Assembly: GCA_020845575.1 (NCBI GenBank)
Contig: JADLFL010000022.1
Span: 1 to 55,574 of the forward strand
Length of the DNA: 55,574 bases
Source: Acidobacteriota bacterium
GTDB lineage: Bacteria > Acidobacteriota > Vicinamibacteria > Vicinamibacterales > Vicinamibacteraceae
Direction of reading: 5' to 3'
This document shows, in pieces, positions 12,061-21,591 of this stretch. The notes under the pieces are model-generated. The model did not search any database, was not told where the DNA came from, and worked only from the letters and a program-made list of their open reading frames with translations. Each line of letters opens with the position of its first letter. The stretch's first letter is position 1. Position numbers and translations under genes: made by a program.

Positions 12061-13848
12061 CTATGACTCGATGAAGACGTGGTGCGTATCGCCGACTTCA
12101 CGGGCGGCGGGCGTCACGATCGCCCGTGCCGCCAGGCGAATGCGTCGGCCCGCCCGCAGTGCCTGCCGGACATCGTCTTCGCAGACGAACTCGACGGCGG
12201 GGCCGACCGTGTCTGCGTCCGGCACCCCGATCGCTGCCGGCGCGGCGCTCGCCGGTGGAGCGGGCGGAGTCGCAACGGGCCCGGAGGCGGGTGGCGAGAC
12301 AACGACGCCCGTTCCCGGCGTGATGCCGCGACCGGCGAGGAACGTGTCGATGCGCGACGACAACACGCCGGCGTCGAGCGTCCGTACGCGTTCGGGAACG
12401 GAGGGACGCAGGCTGGAGGTGGTGTCGGACATGGTCGGTCTTGCGTCGGCCGTCGACGAGGTGAGCGTTGCCGCGGGGCGGATCTCGTACGCGACGCGCT
12501 TGATGTTGAGCAGATGGAGCGGCGAGATGTTGTCGGACGTGATGTTGCCGCCGTGCCCGCCGCAGCCGAGGGTCATCGCCGGATCGAGGCCCGTCGTCAG
12601 GCCCACCGATCCGTGGGTGGTCGGCGTATTGACCACGATGCGGAAGGCCGGCTTGTGCAGACCGAACTGCAGCACGACCTCATCGTCGGTGGCGTGGACC
12701 GACATGGTGTGGCCCATGCCGCCGTATCGCAGCACCTGCTTGCAGCGTTCGCACCCCGCGCGCCAGTCGTCGACCACGTAGTACGAGAGCACCGGACAGA
12801 GCTTCTCGATCGAGAGCGGGTAGTCGCGGCCCACGCCGTCGAGCGGGGCGATCAGCGCACGCGTGCCCGCGGGCGCGGTGATGCCGACGATGTCGGCGAT
12901 CGCCGTGGCGGTCCTGCCCACGAGCGTCGGATTGGGTAGGCGCTGCGGCGTGACGAGTACGGCGGCCAGGCGCTCGGCGTCGGCGGGCGACAGGAAGTGC
13001 CCGCCGTTGGCGGTGAGCGCAGCGCGCAACGGACCATCGATCGCCTTGTCGGCGACGATCGAGTTCGGCGACGAGCAGAGCAGGCCGTTGTCGAAGGCCT
13101 TGCCGAGGATGATGTCGCTCGCGGCCTTGCGCACGTCCGCCGACTCGTGGACGTAGCAGGGCGCGTTGCCGGGGCCGACGCCGTAGGCCGGTTTACCCGC
13201 CGAATACGCCGCGCGCACGAGTCCGAGGCCGCCGGTGGCGAGGATCACCGCCACTTCGCGCTGTCGCATCAGTTCCTGCGTGCCTTCGAGCGTGACGGTC
13301 GTCATCCAGCCGATGACGCCCTCGGGCGCGCCGGCCCGCGCCGCGGCGGTGGCGAGGATTTCGGCGGTCCGGCTGATGGATCGCGCGGCCGACGGATGCG
13401 GGCTGATGACGATGGCGCAGCGGGCCTTGAGTGCGATCAGGATTTTGTAAATCGCGGTGGACGTCGGGTTGGTGGAGGGCACGATGGCGGCCACGACCCC
13501 GAACGGCTCGGCGATCTCGATGATCTTGCGTGCCTCGTCGCGCCGCAGCACGCCAACCGTGCGCATCGGCTTGATGAACTCGTACACGCGCTCGGCCGCG
13601 AAGCGGTTCTTCGTGACCTTGTCGGCGTAGACCCCGAACCCCGTCTCCTCGCACGCCATGCGTGCCAGGACCTCGACCTCCGGCTTCACGGCGGCGGCCA
13701 TGGCGTCGACGATGGCGTCGATGCGTTCCTGGGGGAGTTCGGCGAGTTGGGCCTGAGCCGTGCGCGCCACGCGAGCCAGCGCTCGCGCTTCGGCGATCGA
13801 GGCGAGATCGCGATCGGACGGCGGCTTGGCGGCGGGAGCGTCGGCCAT
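12061..13848 (-). CDS. Microcompartment-type acylating aldehyde dehydrogenase with C-terminal extension
   Basis: A 595-residue enzyme of the EutE/PduP type, which turns an aldehyde into acyl-CoA with NAD+. The dehydrogenase core occupies about 15-455; the catalytic Cys258 sits in FDNGLLCSS, and TGGLGLVRAAY, VGPGNAP and LGCGGHGGNITSDN match the family. Family members are normally about 460 residues. Here about 135 more follow: a predicted helix (about 484-508), a Pro/Ala linker (about 518-545) and a final motif (about 553-595, with RAIVTPAARE) resembling the N-terminal motif of EutT/EutQ-type proteins. The helix and tail may direct encapsulation (inference). It lies 56 bp after a shell-protein gene. 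Confidence 0.88.
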   Translation of the reverse strand: MADAPAAKPPSDRDLASIAEARALARVARTAQAQLAELPQERIDAIVDAMAAAVKPEVEVLARMACEETGFGVYADKVTKNRFAAERVYEFIKPMRTVGVLRRDEARKIIEIAEPFGVVAAIVPSTNPTSTAIYKILIALKARCAIVISPHPSAARSISRTAEILATAAARAGAPEGVIGWMTTVTLEGTQELMRQREVAVILATGGLGLVRAAYSAGKPAYGVGPGNAPCYVHESADVRKAASDIILGKAFDNGLLCSSPNSIVADKAIDGPLRAALTANGGHFLSPADAERLAAVLVTPQRLPNPTLVGRTATAIADIVGITAPAGTRALIAPLDGVGRDYPLSIEKLCPVLSYYVVDDWRAGCERCKQVLRYGGMGHTMSVHATDDEVVLQFGLHKPAFRIVVNTPTTHGSVGLTTGLDPAMTLGCGGHGGNITSDNISPLHLLNIKRVAYEIRPAATLTSSTADARPTMSDTTSSLRPSVPERVRTLDAGVLSSRIDTFLAGRGITPGTGVVVSPPASGPVATPPAPPASAAPAAIGVPDADTVGPAVEFVCEDDVRQALRAGRRIRLAARAIVTPAAREVGDTHHVFIES

Positions 13849-13904
13849 GCGACAGGAGGCGGGCGACCACCACCACGAGGATGGCGTGCAGCGCCTGAAG
13901 ACGA

Positions 13905-14192
13905 CTACTTGCCGGCCGGAGCCGGCTTGGGAAGTATCCGTTCCACGTCCGCGTGCGGACGTGCAATGACGTGGACGGAGACCAGTTCACCGACGCGCCG
14001 GGCCGCCGCGGCGCCTGCGTCGGTCGCCGCCTTGACCGCGCCGACATCGCCGCGAGCCATCACCGTGACATACCCGGCGCCGATGTACTCCTTGGCGATG
14101 AGTTGCACGTTGGCAGCCTTCACCAACGCGTCTGCCGCTTCGATGGCCCCGATGAGGCCGCGAGTTTCGATGAGTCCGAGCGCGTCGCCCAT
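13905..14192 (-). CDS. Bacterial microcompartment shell hexamer (BMC-H)
   Basis: A 95-residue single BMC domain, nearly collinear with PduA/EutM/Ccm[40 protein letters not shown] and [15 protein letters not shown]. It should form the hexameric tiles of a protein shell. The loop lining the central pore reads YIGAGYVT where PduA has a KIGSG motif, so the pore serine is alanine. An aldehyde dehydrogenase follows 56 bp downstream in the same operon. No pentamer (BMC-P) or trimer gene is in the window, so a closed shell would need genes elsewhere. A promoter (14205-14233) lies very close to the ATG and no Shine-Dalgarno sequence is seen. Confidence 0.96.
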   Translation of the reverse strand: MGDALGLIETRGLIGAIEAADALVKAANVQLIAKEYIGAGYVTVMARGDVGAVKAATDAGAAAARRVGELVSVHVIARPHADVERILPKPAPAGK

Positions 14193-14204
14193 GAAATCGA
14201 GCGG

Positions 14205-14233
14205 ACTCTAGCATGTTGCTCCACTGGCCGCAA
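14205..14233 (-). promoter_or_regulatory. Promoter of the microcompartment operon
   Basis: On the minus strand TTGCGG (14228-14233), a 17-bp spacer and an extended -10 TGC-TAGAGT (TAGAGT at 14205-14210). Initiation would fall only about five bases before the ATG of the shell gene. It overlaps the divergent promoter at 14216-14244. Confidence 0.45.
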
Positions 14234-14244
14234 CGGTTTACCCT
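14216..14244 (+). promoter_or_regulatory. Promoter of the 14315 lipoprotein gene
   Basis: TTGCTC (14216-14221), a 17-bp spacer and TACCCT (14239-14244). The leader would be about 65 nt. The element interleaves with the divergent microcompartment promoter, so both could hardly be occupied at once. Confidence 0.4.
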
Positions 14245-14314
14245 TGTGTGTTTCGCCGGGTCGTCCGGCACTCGATCCAACCATCGTGTCCATCGATTCG
14301 AGGAGTTGCGAGGC

Positions 14315-15193
14315 GTGAAACCCTTAGCCGCGTGTGTGGTCGTGGCCATGGCCCTCTCGGCCGCGGCCGGATGCAGCAAGCAGGAAGACAACCAGCCACC
14401 CGTCGCCACCGCGACGTTCTCGGCCAGCCGTGCCAAGGCACCGCTTGGCAGTCCGCTGGATCTGACCTATCGGTTCGTCGTGGCCGCCAACGCACCAGCC
14501 TTCGAGAAGGACTACAAGGTGCTCGTCCATTTCCTCGATTCGGACGATCAGCTCATGTGGACCGACGACCACGAGCCGCCGACGCCGACCAAGGACTGGA
14601 AGCCGGGGCAACGCATCGAATATTCGCGGACGATGTTCGTGCCGCAGTACCCGTACATGGGGCAGACGACGATCCGCGTCGGCCTGTACGATCCCGAAAC
14701 CGGTGCGCGTCTGCCGCTCGGCGGCGAGAACGACGGTCAGCGTGCGTACAAGGCCGGCACGCTCGAACTGCTGCCCGCCTCCGACAACGTGTTCATCCAG
14801 TACAAGGACGGCTGGCACAACGCCGAGGTCGCGGGCGACAACGCGCAGGTGGAGTGGCAGTGGACCAAGAAGATTGCGACGCTCGCGCTGCGCAATCCGC
14901 GCCGCGACGCCACGCTCTATCTGCACTACGACGGCCGCCCGGATCTGGTCCCCGGGCAGACCGTGACCGTGCGGATCGGCGACGCCGTCCTCGACACGCA
15001 CGCGCTGATCTCGAACGACGAAGTCATCCGCCGCATCGCGGTGCCGGCGGCGCAGTTCGGCGATGCCGAGAACGTCGACGTCACGATCGACGTCAGCAAC
15101 ACCTTCGTGCCGGCGCAGACGCCTGCCGCCAATTCATCGGACCCGCGCGAACTCGGTATCCGCGTCTTCCACGCGTTCATCGAGCCACGCTAG
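14315..15193 (+). CDS. Lipoprotein of unknown function
   Basis: A 292-residue protein. The GTG start is chosen because AGGAG lies nine bases before it and a lipoprotein signal follows directly (basic KP, hydrophobic core, lipobox LSAAAGC). The mature part is soluble-looking, apparently two beta-rich parts: about 35-160 (with TYRFVVAANAPAFEKDYKVL and a WTDDHEPPTPTKDW stretch) and about 170-285, which is rich in short beta-like alternations. I recognise no catalytic motif or named family. It is separated from the next operon by a strong hairpin (15206-15237), so it appears monocistronic. Confidence 0.8.
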   Translation: MKPLAACVVVAMALSAAAGCSKQEDNQPPVATATFSASRAKAPLGSPLDLTYRFVVAANAPAFEKDYKVLVHFLDSDDQLMWTDDHEPPTPTKDWKPGQRIEYSRTMFVPQYPYMGQTTIRVGLYDPETGARLPLGGENDGQRAYKAGTLELLPASDNVFIQYKDGWHNAEVAGDNAQVEWQWTKKIATLALRNPRRDATLYLHYDGRPDLVPGQTVTVRIGDAVLDTHALISNDEVIRRIAVPAAQFGDAENVDVTIDVSNTFVPAQTPAANSSDPRELGIRVFHAFIEPR

Positions 15194-15205
15194 TCCCGCC
15201 TGCCC

Positions 15206-15237
15206 GCGCCGACCCGTCCCACGACGCGGGTCGGCGC
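15206..15237 (+). terminator. Strong hairpin after the lipoprotein gene
   Basis: A perfect 11-bp stem (GCGCCGACCCG at 15206-15216 with CGGGTCGGCGC at 15227-15237) and a 10-base loop lie 13 bases after the stop codon. The following CCTGTT is only weakly U-rich. It also sits just upstream of the next gene's -10 element. Confidence 0.6.
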
Positions 15238-15238
15238 C

Positions 15239-15247
15239 TGTTACACT
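15239..15247 (+). promoter_or_regulatory. Extended -10 element before the secretion operon
   Basis: TGT-TACACT (15239-15247) is an extended -10 lying only eight bases before the GTG start at 15256. Initiation would fall at or next to the start codon. No Shine-Dalgarno sequence is present, which fits a leaderless message. The -35 region would fall in the preceding hairpin and is not recognisable. Confidence 0.35.
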
Positions 15248-15255
15248 GGCCTGCC

Positions 15256-15930
15256 GTGCATTGCCGTCGACTTGCCGCGTTCGCGCTGGGCAGCCTCCTG
15301 CTGCTCCCGCTGTCTGCGTCGGCGGAACTGGTGACGCTCCGGACCGGGCGGACCGTGTCGGTGCGAAGCGTACGCATCGACGGTGACGCCGCGGTGCTGG
15401 CCCTCCGTTCTGGCGGCGAGGTCGTGTGCGCCGCCGACCTCATCACCGCCGTCGCGCCAGACGAAGTGCCCTATCCGGATCTCGACGAGATCCGGGCCGA
15501 GCTGGCCGACGCGCGCGCCGGCAGCGCCTCCCGCGCCGACGTCCGCGCACCCGAAAGCCGCCCGTATCTGGCCATGGTCGAGGACGCGGCCAGGCGTCAT
15601 CAGGTCGACGCCCGTCTCGTCCATGCCGTGATCACTGTCGAGTCGCGGTACCAGGCCCGCGCGCGATCCCGCAAGGGCGCGATGGGCCTGATGCAGTTGA
15701 TGCCGGCCACCGCCCGTGAACTGCAGGTGGCCAACCCGTACGATCCCGCGTCCAACATCGACGGCGGGGTCAGGCATCTGCGTCAGTTGCTGGATCGCTT
15801 CGACCTGCGTCACGCCGTGGCCGCCTACAACGCCGGCGCCGGCGCGGTGCGCAAGTTCGGCGGGGTGCCTCCGTTCCGCGAGACGCAGGCCTACGTGCGC
15901 CAGGTCCTCCAGTTGGCGGGAGCGTCCTAG
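15256..15930 (+). CDS. Exported lytic transglycosylase (SLT domain)
   Basis: A 224-residue protein with a signal peptide (about residues 1-24, ending SASA). A short beta region follows, LVTLRTGRTVSVRSV. The C-terminal SLT domain (about 105-215) has the catalytic-glutamate segment VHAVITVESRYQARARSRKG, then GLMQLMPATA and VAAYNAGAGAV, the standard goose-type lysozyme-like motifs. The stop is two bases before the inner-membrane platform gene, so it belongs to the secretion operon; it probably opens peptidoglycan locally so that the envelope-spanning machine can be assembled (inference). Confidence 0.88.
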   Translation: MHCRRLAAFALGSLLLLPLSASAELVTLRTGRTVSVRSVRIDGDAAVLALRSGGEVVCAADLITAVAPDEVPYPDLDEIRAELADARAGSASRADVRAPESRPYLAMVEDAARRHQVDARLVHAVITVESRYQARARSRKGAMGLMQLMPATARELQVANPYDPASNIDGGVRHLRQLLDRFDLRHAVAAYNAGAGAVRKFGGVPPFRETQAYVRQVLQLAGAS

Positions 15931-15932
15931 GC

Positions 15933-17138
15933 ATGGAGTTCCGCTGTCGTCTCGCCACCGCCTCCGGGCAGGTGACCGAGGGCGTGTACGTGGCCGACAG
16001 CGAAGCGGCGCTGCGCCGCGACTTCGAAGACAAGGGCCTGTTCGTCCTCGACGTCAAGTCGGCCGGTGGCGGACTCGCGAGCCTGCGGCGCTCGCGCGGC
16101 GGACGCATCAAGCTGCACGAATTCCTCGTGTTCAACCAGGAACTGGCCACGTTGCTCAAGGCGGGCATGCCGCTCGTGCAGTCGCTGGAGATCCTGCGTC
16201 GCAACGTCCCCAATCCGACGTTCAAGACGCTTCTGGACGACGTGTACGAGAAGGTCAGATCCGGCACGGCGCTGTCGGAGGCGTTCGAGGCGCATCCGCG
16301 GCATGTGACGCCCATCTACACAGCGTCGCTGATGGCGGGCGAGCGCAGCGGCAGCCTGGAGCAGGTGCTCCGGCGCTACGTGGCGTACGTGCAGGTGCTG
16401 GGCGCGGTGCGGCGCAAGGTGGTGTCGGCGCTCGTCTACCCGGCGGTTCTCACGCTCCTCTCGTTCGCCGTCGTCGCCATCATCGTCGTGCGGGTGGTGC
16501 CCGAGTTCAACCAGTTCTACCAGGGGTTCGATGCCGAGCTCCCGTTGGCCACGCGCGTCATCGTCGCGGTCTCGGACGCCATCCGGACGCGGATCGTCTT
16601 CATTGCCCTGGCGCTTGGCGCGGCGGTGTTGGGTGGGCGATGGCTGCTGCGTCAGCCCGCGCAGCGCCAGCGGGTGGACAAGTGGACGCTGCGGCTGCCC
16701 GGTCTCGGGGGGATTGCGCGGCAGTTCGCCACCTCGCAGCTGGCGCGCACGCTGGCGACGCTGCTCGGTGGCGGCATCCCGCTGGTGACGGCGCTGGACG
16801 TCGCCAGCCGATCCGTCTCCAACCGGCACATCGCCGCACAGATGGCCGACATCACGCGTCAGGTGCGCGAGGGGCAACCGCTCTCGACCGCGATGGCGGC
16901 CAAGGGCGAGTTTCCCGACGTCTCAGTGAAGATGGTGGAGGTGGGCGAGGCCACGGGGGCGTTGCAGGACATGCTCAACGCCATTGCCGATTTCTACGAC
17001 GAGGACATCGAAACACGCCTGGGACGCTTCCTGTTGCTCATCGAACCGGTCCTGCTCGTCGTGATGGGCGTGGTGATTGCCGCGCTCCTCATCGCCCTGT
17101 ACCTGCCCGTCTTCCAGTTGTCGTCGGCCCTGAGCTGA
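15933..17138 (+). CDS. Type II secretion/type IV pilus inner-membrane platform protein (GspF/PilC)
   Basis: A 401-residue polytopic protein. Two repeated cytoplasmic helical domains (about 65-190 and 265-390) carry the family motifs FLVFNQELATLLKAGMPLVQ and TSQLARTLATLLGGGIPLVT. Hydrophobic segments occur at about 165-190, 215-235 and 370-395. GspF/PilC anchors the assembly ATPase and helps raise pseudopilins from the membrane. It starts two bases after the lytic transglycosylase and is followed by the ATPase gene after 22 bp. Confidence 0.95.
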   Translation: MEFRCRLATASGQVTEGVYVADSEAALRRDFEDKGLFVLDVKSAGGGLASLRRSRGGRIKLHEFLVFNQELATLLKAGMPLVQSLEILRRNVPNPTFKTLLDDVYEKVRSGTALSEAFEAHPRHVTPIYTASLMAGERSGSLEQVLRRYVAYVQVLGAVRRKVVSALVYPAVLTLLSFAVVAIIVVRVVPEFNQFYQGFDAELPLATRVIVAVSDAIRTRIVFIALALGAAVLGGRWLLRQPAQRQRVDKWTLRLPGLGGIARQFATSQLARTLATLLGGGIPLVTALDVASRSVSNRHIAAQMADITRQVREGQPLSTAMAAKGEFPDVSVKMVEVGEATGALQDMLNAIADFYDEDIETRLGRFLLLIEPVLLVVMGVVIAALLIALYLPVFQLSSALS

Positions 17139-17160
17139 GGCTCTTCGGAGGCATCGCGTC

Positions 17161-18831
<1,671 letters not shown>

Positions 18832-18834
18832 GTC

Positions 18835-19791
18835 ATGCCGTCGCTGCCTGCCTGGCTTCGCACTCCGCCGCCCACCCTGGGGCTCCACCTCGACGCCGGA
18901 CGCGTGACGGCGGTGCAGGTCGATCGCGCCGGTGGTGCCACACCCGTCGTCCGCGCCGTGGCGTCCGCCGCCCTGCCAGACGGCGCCCTCGTGCCGTCGC
19001 TCACCTCGACCAACATCCTGCAACGGCAGGCTGTCGTCGACGCGCTGCGCGCCGTTGTCGAGCAGATCGGTGGCCGCCCGCGTCGCGTGGCCGTGGCGAT
19101 TGCGGACACGGCCGCGAAGGTGTCGCTGCTGCCGTTCGAGCAGGTCCCCGCACAGGTGCGTGATCTGGAACAACTGGTACGCCTGCAGTTACGCAAGAGC
19201 GTGCCGTTCCCCGTGGAGGACGCGCAGGTCACGTGGGCGCGCGGCGGGGAGCATGCCGGCTTCATCACGCTCGTGGTGACGGCGATGCGGCGCGACCTGG
19301 TGGAGGAGTACGAGCAGGTGTGCGCGGAGGCGGGGCTGCAGGCCGGGACGATCGACCTGGCCACCTTCAACGTGATCAACCTGGCGTCGTTCGGTGCGCA
19401 GGGAACCGCGCTGCCCGGCGATTCGCTGCTCGTGCACGTGACGGCGACGTACGCGTCGATCGCCGTCCTGCGCGACGGCGCGCTCATCTTCTTCCGCACG
19501 CGTCCGCATGATGCGGCCGAGCCCGTGGTCGACGTGGTCCACCAGACGCGGATGTTCTACGAGGATCGCCTGGCCGGTCAGGGATTCGCGCGCGTGCTGC
19601 TCGTGTCCGGCCCCGATGCGCCCGAGCGCGAGGCCCTGGCACGCAACCTCGCCGGCCTCTTCGACACGCGCGTGTCGCCGCTGTCGCTCGACGGCATCGT
19701 CGGGTTCAGCGACAGGGTGACGGCAGGCGAGGGGATCGTCGGGGCGCTTGCGGCGCCGGCGGGGCTCGTGCTGCGAGAGGACATGGCGTGA
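18835..19791 (+). CDS. PilM-like actin-fold protein
   Basis: A 318-residue cytoplasmic protein with the PilM/GspL-N actin-like fold: an N-terminal LGLHLDAGRVTAVQVDR strand-loop, the VEEYEQVCAEAGLQAGTIDL segment and later hydrophobic strands. PilM binds the N-terminal tail of PilN and couples the ATPase to the envelope part of the machine. It begins three bases after the ATPase gene and its stop codon overlaps the ATG of the PilN-like gene. Confidence 0.85.
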   Translation: MPSLPAWLRTPPPTLGLHLDAGRVTAVQVDRAGGATPVVRAVASAALPDGALVPSLTSTNILQRQAVVDALRAVVEQIGGRPRRVAVAIADTAAKVSLLPFEQVPAQVRDLEQLVRLQLRKSVPFPVEDAQVTWARGGEHAGFITLVVTAMRRDLVEEYEQVCAEAGLQAGTIDLATFNVINLASFGAQGTALPGDSLLVHVTATYASIAVLRDGALIFFRTRPHDAAEPVVDVVHQTRMFYEDRLAGQGFARVLLVSGPDAPEREALARNLAGLFDTRVSPLSLDGIVGFSDRVTAGEGIVGALAAPAGLVLREDMA

Positions 19792-20414
19792 TGCTGCGAG
19801 GCAATCTCTCGACGCGGCCGTTCTACAACGAACGGGTCGTGCAGGTGGCGCTGACGGCGCTGGCCGTCGTGCTCGGACTGCTCACGGTGTTCACCGTGTG
19901 GCAGTTCCTGGCGCTCTCGGCACAGCAGCAGGCCCTGTCGGTGGAGATCGCGCGCGACGAGGCGACGGCGATGCGGCTCCGGGGCGAGGCACAGCAGGTG
20001 CGCGCGAGCCTCGACGCGAAGGCGCTGGAGTCGACGGTGAAGGCCGTGCGCGAAGTGAACGCCGTCATCGACGCGCGGACGTTCTCGTGGACCGCGCTCT
20101 TCAACGCGATCGAGCGGACGATCCCGTCCACGGTGCGCCTCCGATCGGTGGCGCCCAAGCAGGATGGCGGCACGCTGGTCGTGCGCCTGACCGTGAACGC
20201 GCCGGGCGTGGAGGCGGTGGGCCAGTTCATGGATCGCCTCGAGGCGGCGGGTGCGTTCCTCGACATCAGGTCGGTCGAAGAGCAGGTGCTCGAGGACGGC
20301 ACGATCGACGTCGTGTGCGAGGGCGAGTACCTCGGCTCCGGGGCGCGGGGCACAGTGGCCGAGGATCCGGCAGTGGACGCGGCGGTGCCGGGTGCCGGGG
20401 CGGGAGACGACTGA
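19791..20414 (+). CDS. PilN-like inner-membrane assembly protein
   Basis: A 207-residue bitopic protein. The PilN-type N-terminal motif NLSTRPFYNERVV (residues about 4-16) should bind the PilM-like partner. A membrane segment lies at about 18-42, a coiled coil at about 48-95, and a small periplasmic ferredoxin-like domain at about 105-185 (SVAPKQDGGTLVVRLTV and a VGQFMDRLEAAGAF helix). The ATG overlaps the preceding TGA; an in-frame GTG sits one codon upstream. The stop overlaps the next start. Confidence 0.85.
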   Translation: MLRGNLSTRPFYNERVVQVALTALAVVLGLLTVFTVWQFLALSAQQQALSVEIARDEATAMRLRGEAQQVRASLDAKALESTVKAVREVNAVIDARTFSWTALFNAIERTIPSTVRLRSVAPKQDGGTLVVRLTVNAPGVEAVGQFMDRLEAAGAFLDIRSVEEQVLEDGTIDVVCEGEYLGSGARGTVAEDPAVDAAVPGAGAGDD

Positions 20415-20989
20415 TGGTGCCCGTCGCTCGTGTCCTGGCCGACCGTCGTCTCCTCGTGTCCGTGCTCGCCCTGCTCGGCGTGGCGAATCTCGTGGGCCTG
20501 GCGCTCGTCATCGGTCCCATGCGCCTGCGCGTGCAGGGCCTCACCACGCGCGCGACCGCGGCATCACTGGCGGCCTCGCTCGCGGCGCGCGATCTCCAGG
20601 CCGCGCGGGCGACATCGGCCGGCAGCGTGACGGCGGTCGAGGAACTGGGCCGCTTCTACGGCGACATCCTGCCCGCCAGTCAGCCCGCGGCACGGCAGAT
20701 CACGTTCGTCCGCCTGGCGCAGCTCGCGCAGGATTCGAACCTGACGTACGACCATCGATCGTTCGAGCAGGAGACGCCCGACAAGGAGGCCGTGCTGACA
20801 CGCGCGACGATGACGGCCAGCGTGTTCGGTCGGTATCGCGACCTGCGCGACTTCCTGTACGCGCTAGAGACGGGCGAGGACTTCGTGGTCATCCGCGAGA
20901 TCCGCGTCATCCAGCCGGAAGACATGGGCAAGTCGCTCGAAGCGGCACTGACGCTCTCGACCTACTACAAGGCGAGTGATGGCCGCTGA
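20414..20989 (+). CDS. PilO-like inner-membrane assembly protein
   Basis: A 191-residue protein with one N-terminal membrane helix (about 14-36), a coiled coil (about 40-75) and a periplasmic domain (about 85-185, with TFVRLAQLAQDSNL and FLYALETGEDFVVI) of the PilO/GspM fold. It should pair with the PilN-like protein to form the periplasmic lattice linking the platform to the secretin. Start ATG overlaps the preceding TGA by one base; its end overlaps the next gene by 11 bp. Confidence 0.8.
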   Translation: MVPVARVLADRRLLVSVLALLGVANLVGLALVIGPMRLRVQGLTTRATAASLAASLAARDLQAARATSAGSVTAVEELGRFYGDILPASQPAARQITFVRLAQLAQDSNLTYDHRSFEQETPDKEAVLTRATMTASVFGRYRDLRDFLYALETGEDFVVIREIRVIQPEDMGKSLEAALTLSTYYKASDGR

Positions 20990-21572
20990 CACGCGCCGGC
21001 AACTGACGCTCCTCGGCGGGCTGCTCGCAGTCCTGGTGCTCGTGACGTGGTGGCAGTTCGGCGGAACGGCGACGCCAGGTGTCACGGGCGCGACGGGGGG
21101 CTCCGGTCGGACCCCCGCGGCGCCGGCGTCATCGGCGGGCACGCCAGCGCAGACACCCGAGCAGGTTCTGGCCCGTGGCCTCGGCCTCGACCGGCTCGAC
21201 CAAGACCGTCCCGCACCGGACGCAACAGGACGCGATCCGTTCCGGACGGGATCGTCGGCGTCGGCAGGCGGGCGCGACGGGGCGGGAGGTGCCTTTGCAC
21301 CGCCGATGGTACCCACGCCGGTGCAGCCGGTGATGCCCGTGGGACCGGTGGGACCGCCTCCACCGCCGCCGATCGCGGTGCGGTTCATCGGTGTCGTGTC
21401 GCGGCGTGATGTCGGGAAGGTGGCCGTCCTGAGCGACGGCAAGAACGTCTACTATGGCCGCGCAGGCGAGATCGTCGATGGCCGCTGGCGGATCGTTGCG
21501 ATCGGCGAAGAGTCCCTGCAGATCGAGCACGCCGACGGGCGAGGACGACAGACCCTGCGGCTGACGGGTTGA
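20979..21572 (+). CDS. PilP/GspC-like secretin-connecting protein
   Basis: A 197-residue protein. One membrane helix (about 8-25) is followed by a long Pro/Gly/Ala-rich linker (about 30-120) and a compact beta domain (about 128-195: VRFIGVVSRRDVGKVAVLS, then a GEIVDGRWRIV stretch) that fits the GspC homology region/PilP fold, which contacts the secretin's N-terminal domain. An in-frame GTG lies one codon before the chosen ATG. Its position between the PilO-like gene and the secretin supports the call. Confidence 0.75.
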   Translation: MAADTRRQLTLLGGLLAVLVLVTWWQFGGTATPGVTGATGGSGRTPAAPASSAGTPAQTPEQVLARGLGLDRLDQDRPAPDATGRDPFRTGSSASAGGRDGAGGAFAPPMVPTPVQPVMPVGPVGPPPPPPIAVRFIGVVSRRDVGKVAVLSDGKNVYYGRAGEIVDGRWRIVAIGEESLQIEHADGRGRQTLRLTG

Positions 21573-21591
21573 AGGCGGCGGGAGCCGCGAC

